Origin: Nocardioides luteus
GTDB taxonomy: Bacteria; Actinomycetota; Actinomycetes; Propionibacteriales; Nocardioidaceae
DNA length: 64,000 bases
Direction: 5' to 3'
Assembly (NCBI RefSeq): GCF_000960475.2
Contig: NZ_JZDQ02000013.1
Location: 78,945 to 142,944 of the forward strand
A model generated the notes under the pieces. It was not told where the DNA came from. It saw nothing but the letters and a program-made list of their open reading frames with translations, and did no database searches. The translations under genes were made by a program, and so were the position numbers. Shown here one piece after another: positions 54,765 through 64,000 of this stretch; the first letter of the stretch is position 1; every line of letters begins with the position of its first letter.

Positions 54765-55861
54765 GCGGTCACACCTTCCTGGGCGGCCTTGGCCGCGCCG
54801 AGCCTGCCGGTCGCCGGACGCAGCGGGACGTCGAGCGCGTCGTAGAGGCCGGGGTCTGCGTCGATGAGCCACTCGATCGCGCCGACGAGCCGTCCGACCG
54901 CGGTGGCGTTGCCGCCCGCCGCCCGGTTGCCGGCCCTGTCGGTCGCCTCGACGGTGACCTCGATGCGCGGGTCGCCCTCGATGATCACCCGGTGGGCTCC
55001 GTCGCCGTCGGGCGGCGTCGGCCAGTGCGGGGCACAGGAGGGATGGATCCGGGTGACGTGCTCGACGACGATGAGCGGCTCGCCGCCGACGATCCCCTGG
55101 ACCTCGAAGCGCACCGCGCCCTGGGTGCCCTTCTCGAAGGCACCCATCGACGCGGTGGTCACGGTCTCCTCCAGCGGCAGCCGCTCGACGGTCTCCCGGA
55201 TCTCGTCGAGCTCGACCTCGAGGGCCCGGGCGAGCAGCCGGACCTGACCGCCCCACACCATGGTCGGCACGGTCTCGGCGAGCATCGGGGCGTCGTAGTC
55301 CATCGGCTGGCCCATCCCGACGAGGTAGCGGACGGAGTCGGGCTGGTCGTAGGTGGAGTAGTCGAAGATCTCCTGGCACCGGACGACGTCCACGGTGCTG
55401 CCCAGGCCGCTGACCAGCAGCGGCAGCACGTCGTTGGCCCAGCCGGGATCGACGCCGGAGACGAAGAGGGACCCACCGCCCTCGGCGATCGCGGCCAGCA
55501 CCGGCTCGCGCATCTCCGGCGGAGCGTTGCGCTGGTCGTAGAGGGCGTAAAGGGCGGGCGTGACGACCACGGCCCCGGTCCCGAGCGCTCTCACGATGTC
55601 GGCGAGCGCCTCGTCCGGACGGATGTCGCCGGACGCGGCGTACACGATCGCCTGCGGACGCGTCGCGAGCACCGCGTCGATGTCGTCGGTGGCGGCGACA
55701 CCGAGATCACGGCCGACCTCCCCGAGCTCACCCGCGTCGCGGCCGACCTTCCCGGGGTCGTGGACGAGCACGCTCGTCAGCTCGAGCCGTGGATGTGCCT
55801 CGACCGCCCGGATGGCGAGCCGCCCGACGTTCCCCGTGCCCCACACGCATACCGTGACCAT
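54761..55861 (-). CDS. DapB-fold NAD(P)H-dependent dehydrogenase-like protein
   Basis: 366 residues with an N-terminal Rossmann motif VCVWGTGNVGRLAIRAVEAH and the C-terminal domain of the dihydrodipicolinate-reductase-like group often annotated as diaminopimelate or amine dehydrogenase. It is common in mycobacterial and rhodococcal lipid and steroid regions. GGGAGG precedes the ATG at 55861. The substrate is unknown; the context suggests steroid metabolism. Confidence 0.7.
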   Translation of the reverse strand: MVTVCVWGTGNVGRLAIRAVEAHPRLELTSVLVHDPGKVGRDAGELGEVGRDLGVAATDDIDAVLATRPQAIVYAASGDIRPDEALADIVRALGTGAVVVTPALYALYDQRNAPPEMREPVLAAIAEGGGSLFVSGVDPGWANDVLPLLVSGLGSTVDVVRCQEIFDYSTYDQPDSVRYLVGMGQPMDYDAPMLAETVPTMVWGGQVRLLARALEVELDEIRETVERLPLEETVTTASMGAFEKGTQGAVRFEVQGIVGGEPLIVVEHVTRIHPSCAPHWPTPPDGDGAHRVIIEGDPRIEVTVEATDRAGNRAAGGNATAVGRLVGAIEWLIDADPGLYDALDVPLRPATGRLGAAKAAQEGVTA

Positions 55862-55913
55862 GCGACCTCCCTGTCGCGAATGTTGCGAATCCCCTGACAC
55901 CCCCACCGGCATA

Positions 55914-55929
55914 CTAGAACATGTTCTAG
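55914..55929. promoter_or_regulatory. perfect 16-bp palindrome, KstR-type box
   Basis: CTAGAACATGTTCTAG is fully self-complementary. Its core TAGAACATGTTCTA (55915-55928) fits TnnAACnnGTTnnA, the motif of KstR, repressor of cholesterol catabolism genes. It lies between the divergent reductase and cholesterol oxidase starts. Confidence 0.7.
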
Positions 55930-57603
<1,674 letters not shown>

Positions 57604-57633
57604 TCGGTCGAGGCGGCCATCAGGAAAAGGTAG

Positions 57634-57670
57634 GACCGGCCGGTCCGAGGGTTTCTCGGACCGGCCGGTC
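57634..57670 (+). terminator. terminator of the cholesterol oxidase gene
   Basis: A perfect 16-bp stem (GACCGGCCGGTCCGAG) with a 5-nt loop, 30 bp after the stop. ATCTTCC follows. Confidence 0.8.
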
Positions 57671-57721
57671 ATCTTCCACACCCGCGATCAGAGGGGTGAG
57701 GTCTGGTGTCCCGTGAGGGAC

Positions 57722-57886
57722 TTACAGCGCGCGGGCAAGAGCCAGCTTCGCCTGGACGGCGGCTCGCTCGGCCTTGCGGCCCAGGCGAGCAGCCTTGACG
57801 AGGGCGTGGCCTCGCCGCAGTTCACGCGCCTCTCCCAGGCGCGCGGCCATTTGCGCGCGCGCCAGGTCTTCGTAAAGCAAGTTCAT
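57722..57886 (-). CDS. small basic protein next to whiB7
   Basis: 54 residues, Arg/Ala-rich and helical (MNLLYEDLARAQMAARLGEA, KAARLGRKAERAAVQAKLAL). Start 57886 follows GGAG at 7 bp; an upstream in-frame ATG at 57916 has AGGAG at 12 bp. Similar short frames sit near whiB genes in other actinobacteria. Function unknown. Confidence 0.5.
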   Translation of the reverse strand: MNLLYEDLARAQMAARLGEARELRRGHALVKAARLGRKAERAAVQAKLALARAL

Positions 57887-57938
57887 CTGAGTGCTCCGTA
57901 CTCGGTTGGTGTTCATGTCTGTTGGTTCTCCTGCGTGC

Positions 57939-57980
57939 TCAGCGGGCTCCGGCGCCCATGGTCATCACGATCGTGTTCAT
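57939..57980 (-). CDS. 13-residue micro-ORF between whiB7 and the small basic protein
   Basis: MNTIVMTMGAGAR, with AAAGG just upstream. It ends 22 bp before the alternative start at 57916. Whether it is translated is uncertain. Confidence 0.25.
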   Translation of the reverse strand: MNTIVMTMGAGAR

Positions 57981-58035
57981 GGCTGTTGCCTTTCGTCGTT
58001 GAAACGGCTGCTGTTGCTGTGGTGGTGTTCGGTGC

Positions 58036-58335
58036 TCAGGCGGCGTCCTTGCGGGGCCGGCCACGGGGCCGCTTGCGGGGGATCACCTTCCCCTGCAGGA
58101 GCAGCTGGCCGCCCCAGACGCCCCAGGGCTCACGCCGGTCGAGGGCGCCGGCGAGGCAGAGCGGCTGCACGGGGCAGGTCGCGCAGAGCGCCTTGGCGAA
58201 CTCGACGTCGGCAGGAGACTCGGCGAACCACAGCTCGGGGTTGTTGGCCCGGCAGGGCAGCAGGTCCTCGTCGTAACGGTTGGCACGGTCGTGGAGAACG
58301 CCGAGCTTGACCTCGGGCTCGAGAATGCTGGTCAT
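58036..58335 (-). CDS. whiB7: WhiB7-type iron-sulfur transcription regulator
   Basis: 99 residues. Four cysteines (one in LLPCRANNPELWFAESPAD, three in LCATCPVQPLC) bind an [4Fe-4S] cluster, then GVWGGQ, and a C-terminal AT-hook RPRGRPRK, the marker of WhiB7. WhiB7 works with the primary sigma factor to turn on intrinsic antibiotic resistance genes and its own promoter. AAGGAGG precedes the ATG. A long leader with an uORF and attenuator lies upstream. Confidence 0.9.
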   Translation of the reverse strand: MTSILEPEVKLGVLHDRANRYDEDLLPCRANNPELWFAESPADVEFAKALCATCPVQPLCLAGALDRREPWGVWGGQLLLQGKVIPRKRPRGRPRKDAA

Positions 58336-58369
58336 ATGTACACCTCCTTTGTGACTGATCGCGGGTTTT

Positions 58370-58415
58370 GAGAAACAGAAAGGCCGCGGATCCCGGGTTT
58401 CGGGTTCCGCGGCCT
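58370..58415 (-). terminator. attenuator terminator in the whiB7 leader
   Basis: On the minus strand, AGGCCGCGGA pairs with TCCGCGGCCT, with an inner CCCG/CGGG stem (58381-58415), followed by TTTCTGTTTCTC (58370-58381). It ends about 35 bp before the whiB7 start. A U-rich tail is rare in this window, so this looks like a functional intrinsic terminator. Confidence 0.75.
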
Positions 58416-58427
58416 GGAGGCTGCTGT

Positions 58428-58449
58428 GACTACGTGGTTCTACGTAGTC
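58428..58449 (-). promoter_or_regulatory. hairpin over the uORF stop codon
   Basis: GACTACGT-AGAACC-ACGTAGTC has a perfect 8-bp stem spanning the stop of the whiB7 leader ORF (58440-58442). A ribosome paused there would block it. Nearby CCTGGAG in the uORF and CTCCAGG at the base of the terminator are complementary, giving an alternative fold. Confidence 0.55.
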
Positions 58450-58640
58450 GGACAGCTCCAGGCTCGAATCCCGTGGGACTTGACCTTGATGGCATCCGCC
58501 TGCGGGGACACGAGTCCCTCGACGCGCATGCCGTAGCCAGCGCCGATAAAGGCGCCGGCAGCCGGGGTGGACAGCTCGGGGTGGCCGCACGCGGACATGG
58601 CGATGCCATTGATCGGCGTCTTGATCTGGTTGATCTTCAC
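58440..58640 (-). CDS. upstream leader ORF of whiB7
   Basis: 66 codons from a GTG with AAGGAGG 8 bp ahead (MKINQIKTPINGIAMSACGH ... IRAWSCPTT). It lies wholly in the whiB7 leader and ends 24 bp before the attenuator. In mycobacteria and streptomycetes, slow translation of such leaders under ribosome-targeting drugs relieves whiB7 attenuation. The ORF may be a regulator in cis, and its product need not have a function. Confidence 0.6.
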   Translation of the reverse strand: MKINQIKTPINGIAMSACGHPELSTPAAGAFIGAGYGMRVEGLVSPQADAIKVKSHGIRAWSCPTT

Positions 58641-58778
58641 TGGGGCCACCTCCTTCGGGGCTGTCGGGCGCGCTTCAGCAGCACGCGGCTTTACTTGATG
58701 GAAGAACACTAACCGGCCGGGGAGGTAGGCCGCAAACGATTAAACCCGTTGATTTCGAGGAATTTCCGTGAAGGACTT

Positions 58779-60830
58779 TTACGCCTCGCCGGAGATCACC
58801 TGAAGGACTTCCGAGCCGTACGTCTCCACCTTGCCGCGCCCGATGCCGGCGATGCGCTGCAGATCCTGGAGCGTGCCGGGCTTCTGCTCGGCGATCTGCT
58901 CGAGGGTCGCGTCGGTGAAGACCACGAACGCGGGCTTGCGGATCTCCTCGGCGGTCTCCTTGCGCCACTGCTTCAGGCGGCCGTAGAGCTCTTCGTCGTA
59001 GGGCGCGTCGCAGCCTTCGTGGCGACCCATCCGCTTCTCGGCGGCCGAGCCGAGCGGCCCGCCGCAGGCCTTGCACATCCGCGCCTTGCCGGAGCCCGGG
59101 CGTCGCGCCGGTGTCGTGGACCGCTCCGGGCGGAGCGGGTCGAGGAACCGCGACGGCCGGCGGCGCGCGGCCTGGCCCGGCTGGCGTGCCAGCGCCCAGG
59201 ACAGGGTCAGGTCCACCCGTGCCCGGGTGAGGCCGACGTAGAGCAGGCGCCGCTCCTCCTCGATCTCGGCCGGGCTCGGCTCCTCGCCACGCAGGATGAA
59301 CGGCATCGTGCCGTCCTGGAGGCCGACCAGGAACACCGAGTCCCACTCCAGCCCCTTCGCGGCGTGGAAGGTCGCCAGGGTGACCCCCGAGGGGACCGGC
59401 GCGTGCTGCTCGGCGGCGCGGCGGTCGAGCTCGGCGACGAGACCGGCGAGGTCGCCGCCGGCGTCGGCAAAGGTGCGCGCCTGGTCGATCAGCGCCTGCC
59501 AGGACTCCCAGCGGTCGCGGGTCTGTCCGCGACCCTCGGGCGGCTCGGAGGTCCAGCCCATCCCGGCCAGGATGCCGTGGACCGACTCCAGCAGCTCGTC
59601 ACCGATCACCGCCCCCTGGCCGCCCCGCGCGGCACCCCGGATCCGGGTGACCGCCTCGCGGACCTCGGGCCGGTCGAAGAACCTGGCGGCGCCGCGCAGG
59701 ACATACGGGATCCGGCGCGCGGTGAGCGCGTCCTCGTAGGCCTCCGACTGGGCGTTGATCCGGAACAGGATCGCCATCTCGTTGTAGGGCTTGCCGGACT
59801 GGTGCAGGCGCAGGATCTCGGCGGCGACGCCCTCAGCCTCCGCGACCTCGTCGGGCTGCTCGACGTGCTCGACGGCCGGCCCGGCGTCGCGCTGCGCCTG
59901 CAGCTGGACACCGGCGCTGGGCGTACCTTCCAGGATCTTGTTGGCGGCCTTCACCACCTGCGGCGAGGAGCGGTAGTTGCGGACCAGCTCGACCGAGGTG
60001 GTGCCGGGGTGCTTCGTGGGGAAGTCACGCAGGTAGGTCGCGTCGGCGCCGGCGAAGGTGTAGATCGTCTGGGCCGGATCACCCACGACGCAGATCTCGT
60101 TGCGCCCGCCCAGCCACAGGTCGAGGAGCGCCGACTGCAGCGGCGAGACGTCCTGGAACTCGTCGACGGTGAACCACTTGTATTGCCGCCTGACCTGGGC
60201 CGCGACCCGCTCGTCGTGCTCCAGGAGCCCGGCGGTCAGCAGCAGCACGTCCTCCATGTCCATCCGCGCCTGGGTGCGCTTGACGTCCTCGTACGCCGCG
60301 TAGATGTGTCCCACCATCGACGGGGTCAGCCCGCCGACCTCCCGGCCGCGGGCCTCGGCCGACTTCGGGTAGTCGTCGGGGTGGACGTTGGAGACCTTCG
60401 ACCACTCGATCTCCGAGGCCAGGTCACGTGCCTGGGCCTGGTCGACGTTGATCCGCTGACGCTGGGCCGCCGCCCGGATGAGCGGGATCTTCGACTCGGT
60501 CAGGTTCGGCAGCTCGGTGCCGTAGACCTTCGGCCAGAAGAACCGCAGCTGACGCAGGGCCGCGGAGTGGAACGTCCTTGCCTGGACCGCGCCCGCTCCC
60601 ATCGCCCGCAGCCGCTGCCGCATCTCCCCCGCGGCGCGGGTGGTGAAGGTGACGGCCAGGACCTCCTGCGGCGCGTAGACGCCGGTGGCGACGCCGTAGG
60701 CGATCCGGTGGGTGATCGCCCGGGTCTTGCCCGTCCCCGCACCCGCCAGCACCCGGACCGGACCGCGCAACGCCTCGGCGACCCGGCGTTGCTCGGGGTC
60801 GAGTGCGGCGAGGAGGGACTCGGGGGTCAT
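58779..60830 (-). CDS. uvrD2: UvrD2-type ATP-dependent DNA helicase with HRDC domain
   Basis: 683 residues of superfamily 1A. Walker A VLAGAGTGKTRAIT, motif II FTVDEFQDVSPLQ, motif III VVGDPAQTIYTFAGA, motif IV NYRSS, and motifs V-VI TFHAAKGLEWD and LLYVGLTRARVDL. A tetra-cysteine segment (MCKACGG, then HEGC) links to a C-terminal HRDC domain (about 610-683), as in mycobacterial UvrD2. It unwinds DNA 3'-5' in repair. Confidence 0.9.
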   Translation of the reverse strand: MTPESLLAALDPEQRRVAEALRGPVRVLAGAGTGKTRAITHRIAYGVATGVYAPQEVLAVTFTTRAAGEMRQRLRAMGAGAVQARTFHSAALRQLRFFWPKVYGTELPNLTESKIPLIRAAAQRQRINVDQAQARDLASEIEWSKVSNVHPDDYPKSAEARGREVGGLTPSMVGHIYAAYEDVKRTQARMDMEDVLLLTAGLLEHDERVAAQVRRQYKWFTVDEFQDVSPLQSALLDLWLGGRNEICVVGDPAQTIYTFAGADATYLRDFPTKHPGTTSVELVRNYRSSPQVVKAANKILEGTPSAGVQLQAQRDAGPAVEHVEQPDEVAEAEGVAAEILRLHQSGKPYNEMAILFRINAQSEAYEDALTARRIPYVLRGAARFFDRPEVREAVTRIRGAARGGQGAVIGDELLESVHGILAGMGWTSEPPEGRGQTRDRWESWQALIDQARTFADAGGDLAGLVAELDRRAAEQHAPVPSGVTLATFHAAKGLEWDSVFLVGLQDGTMPFILRGEEPSPAEIEEERRLLYVGLTRARVDLTLSWALARQPGQAARRRPSRFLDPLRPERSTTPARRPGSGKARMCKACGGPLGSAAEKRMGRHEGCDAPYDEELYGRLKQWRKETAEEIRKPAFVVFTDATLEQIAEQKPGTLQDLQRIAGIGRGKVETYGSEVLQVISGEA

Positions 60831-60921
60831 GGGCGGGAAGAACTCCTCGGCGTGGGAACGTTAGGCCTTGCGGGCCAACACTATTGGCTCGCACCGACAG
60901 TTCTGATGAGGGAGAGCCGCG

Positions 60922-61167
60922 ATGAGCAGCTTCACGATGTACACCACGCCTTGGTGCGGCTACTGCCAGCGGCTCAAGGGGCAGCTCGGCCGTGAGGACA
61001 TCACCTTCGACGAGGTCGACATCGAGCAGGTCCCCGAGGCCGCCCAGATCGTCGAGCAGGTCAACGGCGGCAACCAGACCGTCCCGACTCTCGTCTACTC
61101 AGACGGCACCGCGATGACCAACCCGTCGATCGCTCAGGTCAAGGCGAAGCTCGCCGAGCTGGTCTGA
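60922..61167 (+). CDS. mrx1: mycoredoxin (glutaredoxin-like)
   Basis: 81 residues of thioredoxin fold with CGYC in YTTPWCGYCQRLK and the cis-Pro in QTVPTLVYSDG. Mycoredoxin-1 reduces mycothiol mixed disulfides in actinobacteria. GAGGGAGAG precedes the ATG. It is divergent from uvrD2 and convergent with nudC, a common arrangement. Confidence 0.9.
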   Translation: MSSFTMYTTPWCGYCQRLKGQLGREDITFDEVDIEQVPEAAQIVEQVNGGNQTVPTLVYSDGTAMTNPSIAQVKAKLAELV

Positions 61168-61182
61168 CCCCCGGGGCGCCGG

Positions 61183-62094
61183 TCACCACGACCCGGGCAG
61201 CTCGCTGCCGTACCAGGCCTCGACCAGCGACCGGCTGATCGAGATGCCGCTGGGCAGCTTGATCTCACCGCTCTCGGCGACCGCGGCGAGCTCCGTACGC
61301 GTGAACCAGCGCGCCTCCCGGATCTCGTCCGCGTCGACCGTGATCTCGGTCGACTCCGCGCGGGCGAAGAAGCCGAGCATCAGGCTGGCCGGCAGCGGCC
61401 AGGGCTGGTTGCCGAAGTAGTCGACCTGCCCGACGCGTACGCCGACCTCCTCGGCGACCTCGCGGCGCACCGCGTCCTCGAGCGACTCCCCCGGCTCGAC
61501 GAAGCCGGCGAGGGTGGAGAAGTTGGGCGCGGGCCAGCGGGTGTGGTTGCCGAGCAGGCAGCGCTCGTCATCGGTCCCGGGCTCCCCCGTCGTCACCAGC
61601 ATGATCACCGCCGGGTCGGTGCGCGGGAAGGTCAGGTGTCCCTCCGCGCAGGCCAGCTCGTGACCGGCCGCACGCGGCTCGAGCCGGCCGCCGCAGCGCG
61701 CGCAGAACCGGGTCGCCCGATGCCACTCGGCCAGCCCGATCGCATGCATCAGGAAGCTGGCCTCGGTCGTGTCGGCGAGCATCGCCGGGAAGAGCCCCCG
61801 CAGGTCGCGCCACGTCTCGCCGGCCTCCTCGCGGCCGGTGAGCACCGCGAACCTGGCTCCGTCAGGGGTGTCGCCGAGGAGCAGCCGGATCCCGTCGGGA
61901 GAAGCCGCAGGCGTACGCCACCTGACCCCGGTCTCGCCTGACGGCTCCACCCTGTTGCCGGCGACCACGAGGACCCTCGTGGACTCGTCCGACCAGGCCT
62001 TCTCGACCCAGCCGTCGTCGGTGCGCAGATGGCCCGAGCGATCGTGGGGGTCCTGGGTGATTCGCAGATGGATGGGCAGCTTCGGGGAGTCCAC
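61183..62094 (-). CDS. nudC: NADH pyrophosphatase NudC
   Basis: 303 residues. Zinc ribbon RFCARCGG ... ELACAEGH, NUDIX box GFVEPGESLEDAVRREVAEE, and the NudC motif NQPWPLPAS. NudC cleaves NAD(H) to AMP and NMN(H), and can remove NAD caps from RNA. GTG at 62094 is the likely start, as a TAGGCT -10 box sits 7 bp upstream; a longer frame to 62190 lacks support. Confidence 0.88.
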   Translation of the reverse strand: MDSPKLPIHLRITQDPHDRSGHLRTDDGWVEKAWSDESTRVLVVAGNRVEPSGETGVRWRTPAASPDGIRLLLGDTPDGARFAVLTGREEAGETWRDLRGLFPAMLADTTEASFLMHAIGLAEWHRATRFCARCGGRLEPRAAGHELACAEGHLTFPRTDPAVIMLVTTGEPGTDDERCLLGNHTRWPAPNFSTLAGFVEPGESLEDAVRREVAEEVGVRVGQVDYFGNQPWPLPASLMLGFFARAESTEITVDADEIREARWFTRTELAAVAESGEIKLPSGISISRSLVEAWYGSELPGSW

Positions 62095-62101
62095 CCGGCA
62101 A

Positions 62102-62107
62102 AGCCTA
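62102..62107 (-). promoter_or_regulatory. leaderless -10 box of nudC
   Basis: TAGGCT on the minus strand, 7 bp before the GTG start of nudC. It is the same arrangement as before the metalloprotease gene at 46846. The A/G-rich complement also holds the ribosome site of the divergent membrane gene. Confidence 0.45.
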
Positions 62108-62119
62108 GGAGGTGGGTAT

Positions 62120-63925
62120 ATGTTCCGCCGCGTGGATCGGTTCTGGCGCATCGCCGCTGTCGTCTCCGTCGTGGTCGCTCTCGCGATCAACGTCTACATC
62201 GCCTGGGGCTCCAACCTCTCGTTCATGTACGACGAGATCGGCACCGTCATCCACGGACGGACCGCCCTCGGCCTCGACTCCCCGCAGCTGAACACCCCCG
62301 GCTACTACCCCGGCTGGGGCGTGCTGCTGGCGCCGTTGTGGCTGGTCACCTCGAACGTCTTCACGTTCTACAAGATGGCGATCGTCGTCGGCCTGATGAT
62401 CAGCATGCTCACGATCTGGCCCCTCTCCCGGGTCGCGGTGCGCCTCAGCGGCGTCACCCCGGGACAGGGTGTGGTCGCGGGCGCCATCGTGATGGCCCTG
62501 CCGCCACGCGCGATCCAGGCCGACTACATCCTCTCCGAGCGGCTGGTCACGCTGCTCGTCGTGGTGGCGACCCTGGTGGCGTTCCGGCTGTGGGAGAGGC
62601 CGACCTACCGCGGCGTACTCCTCCTCAGCCTGCTCACCGGACTCGCCCTCTTCTCCCACGCCCGGATGCAGGTCTTCGTCGCCGCGGTGATGCTGTGGCT
62701 GGTCCTCTTCCTCGTACGCAGGTGGCAGATCGCCCTCGTCGGGCTGGTCGCCACCGGCGTGCTCGCCTTCGCCGCCAACAAGGCCGCGCTCTGGTTCCAC
62801 GCGCAGCTGGTGCCGTGGAAGTTCATCCAGGCGCAGGGCTTCTTCGAGAAGGTCACGCACGCCAACCCCCGATACTGGGTCGACACCTTCGCCGGCGAGG
62901 CCTGGACGCAGATGATCGGCAGCTTCGGCGTCGTGATCGTCGGTCTGGTCGTGGTGATCGCGGCCTTCTGGAAGGAGCTCCGCGCGCGGCAGGTGGGGCC
63001 GGCCGGGTTCGTGCTGATCGCCGCCGGCTCGATGTACGTCCTCAGCTGCCTGAACTGGGGCAACGAGTACTCGTTGTTCACCATGGAGTGGCGGCGCTTC
63101 GACTACTGGATCTACGGCCGCTACATCGACCCGGTCTTCGCGGTCCTCGTGCTGGCCGGGGTGTGCGCGGCGATCCAGGCCGTACGCTCCCGGGCGGTCC
63201 TGGTCTGGACCTGGATCATCGTCGCCGGGATCTCGCTGGTGACCATCCTCGTCGTCGCCCCCGACGCGCCCACCTGGGCCTACACCACCCCGGCGCACAT
63301 CCCCGGCGCGATCCCCTGGTGGTGGGCGCTCCCCGACGGGCAGTTCCCGCAGCCCGGTCCGATCCCGTCGTTCACCAACGACAACCGCTTCTGGCTGATC
63401 GCAACCCTCTGCTCGCTGGTGCCGCTGGCGATCTGGACGCTCCTCGCCGCCCTCTCCCGAGTGAGCCCGCGACTCTCCGACCGGGTGCGCTCGGTGGTCG
63501 TCACCGCGCTCGTCCTGGTGGTCGGCACCGCCGGCTCTGCCGTCGCCGACGTGGCCTCGAACGAGTTCCACGACCACTTCAACCGCGACACCCCGGTCGT
63601 CGGCGAGCTCCGCTCGATCCTCGCCGAGCACCCTGAAGCCGTCGTCGCCTACGACAACAACTGCCCCCGCCGCCGCTCGTCGATGAACTCGGAGCGCAAC
63701 TGGTTGATGTGGTGGATGCTCCCCACCATCGTCAAGCGCCAGTGGGAGTGGGGAGACGACATCGTCTTCTCCTGCCCGAACGGTGAGCCTTCCTTCGTCA
63801 CCGGCGCGGTGATGCTGCGCGAGCGGCCGTTCCCGCTTGCGACCGTCTGGATCCTTCCTGGGGATCTGCTCGACTCGCTGCGGGAGTCGGGGGAACTGCC
63901 GGAGGTTGCTCGGACGGTGAAGTAG
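62120..63925 (+). CDS. polytopic membrane protein, GT-C glycosyltransferase-like
   Basis: 601 residues with about eleven membrane helices in the first 500 residues. The first loop has acidic residues (FMYDEIGTVIHGR), where GT-C enzymes keep their catalytic Asp/Glu, and SHARMQ follows helix 5. A soluble C-terminal domain of about 100 residues ends the protein. A lipid-linked sugar transfer role to wall or protein is possible, not proven. AGGAGG precedes the ATG. Confidence 0.6.
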   Translation: MFRRVDRFWRIAAVVSVVVALAINVYIAWGSNLSFMYDEIGTVIHGRTALGLDSPQLNTPGYYPGWGVLLAPLWLVTSNVFTFYKMAIVVGLMISMLTIWPLSRVAVRLSGVTPGQGVVAGAIVMALPPRAIQADYILSERLVTLLVVVATLVAFRLWERPTYRGVLLLSLLTGLALFSHARMQVFVAAVMLWLVLFLVRRWQIALVGLVATGVLAFAANKAALWFHAQLVPWKFIQAQGFFEKVTHANPRYWVDTFAGEAWTQMIGSFGVVIVGLVVVIAAFWKELRARQVGPAGFVLIAAGSMYVLSCLNWGNEYSLFTMEWRRFDYWIYGRYIDPVFAVLVLAGVCAAIQAVRSRAVLVWTWIIVAGISLVTILVVAPDAPTWAYTTPAHIPGAIPWWWALPDGQFPQPGPIPSFTNDNRFWLIATLCSLVPLAIWTLLAALSRVSPRLSDRVRSVVVTALVLVVGTAGSAVADVASNEFHDHFNRDTPVVGELRSILAEHPEAVVAYDNNCPRRRSSMNSERNWLMWWMLPTIVKRQWEWGDDIVFSCPNGEPSFVTGAVMLRERPFPLATVWILPGDLLDSLRESGELPEVARTVK

Positions 63926-64000
63926 CTTCTCGCTGATCGCGTCGTCTTCTGGTTTGCGTCGTGGTCTGGCGTTGGTATGGGGCTGTTTTTGGGCTGGTCT
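63926..64000. other. window end, no feature seen
   Basis: 75 bp of T/G-rich sequence after the membrane protein stop. No terminator or start is visible. Confidence 0.4.

Overview
The window is chromosomal DNA of a high-GC Gram-positive bacterium. Strong G/C bias at third codon positions, frequent GTG/TTG starts, 4-bp ATGA/GTGA gene overlaps, leaderless -10 boxes, Tat-exported enzymes, a WhiB7 regulator, UvrD2, mycoredoxin, NudC, and UPF0182/PPA1309-type genes all point to an actinobacterium. A soil member of the Propionibacteriales such as Nocardioides or a relative fits best; the genus is an inference. I see no insertion sequence, prophage or CRISPR array.

Layout. 0-2 kb: a CarH/LitR-type B12 light-sensor regulator between an SRPBCC gene and a DoxX gene, with 11-bp direct repeats upstream. 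2-7.2 kb: an enoyl-CoA hydratase, an HTH-nucleotidyltransferase, a K+ channel, and a two-component system divergent from a PepSY protein and a lipoprotein. 7.2-13 kb: a YhgE/Pip exporter with a degenerate ATPase, then a monoamine oxidase / flavin monooxygenase / TetR locus in which the two outer genes carry apparent frameshifts. 13-25.1 kb: a histidine utilisation (hut) regulon with HutU, HutF, HutD, a divergent HutH, HutI, an M20 amidohydrolase, a QAT-type ABC importer and an IclR regulator. Four near-identical 16-bp palindromes precede its transcription units. 25.2-34.7 kb: a choline/glycine betaine locus with a TetR (BetI-like) regulator, BetB, BetA, an importer with a fused double permease, and a secreted HAD phosphatase.

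34.7-39.6 kb: a plant-cell-wall module with a GH74 xyloglucanase, a bacterial expansin, and an ECF sigma factor translationally coupled to a single-pass membrane protein with an extracellular beta-rich domain. The two enzyme genes share a GGCAACC promoter-like element, which suggests a polysaccharide-sensing sigma/anti-sigma circuit resembling clostridial SigI/RsgI in logic. 39.6-41.5 kb: a Tat-signal DUF1214 protein and two tandemly duplicated initiator tRNA genes, each with its own terminator.

41.5-54.2 kb: core actinobacterial genes (UPF0182, PPA1309, PDZ/Lon-like protease, MoaE, DUF2342 metalloprotease, NUDIX, YgjP-like peptidase, PHP/HhH protein, zinc ribbons, ArgS with a possible Arg-codon leader). 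A roughly 530-bp stretch without a recognised gene holds DnaA-box-like sites and a possible small RNA. 54.2-57.7 kb: a CMD-family protein and a DapB-fold reductase divergent from a Tat-exported cholesterol oxidase, across a perfect palindrome that fits the KstR consensus. 57.7-64 kb: whiB7 with a 66-codon upstream ORF and an attenuator, uvrD2, mrx1, nudC and a large integral membrane protein.
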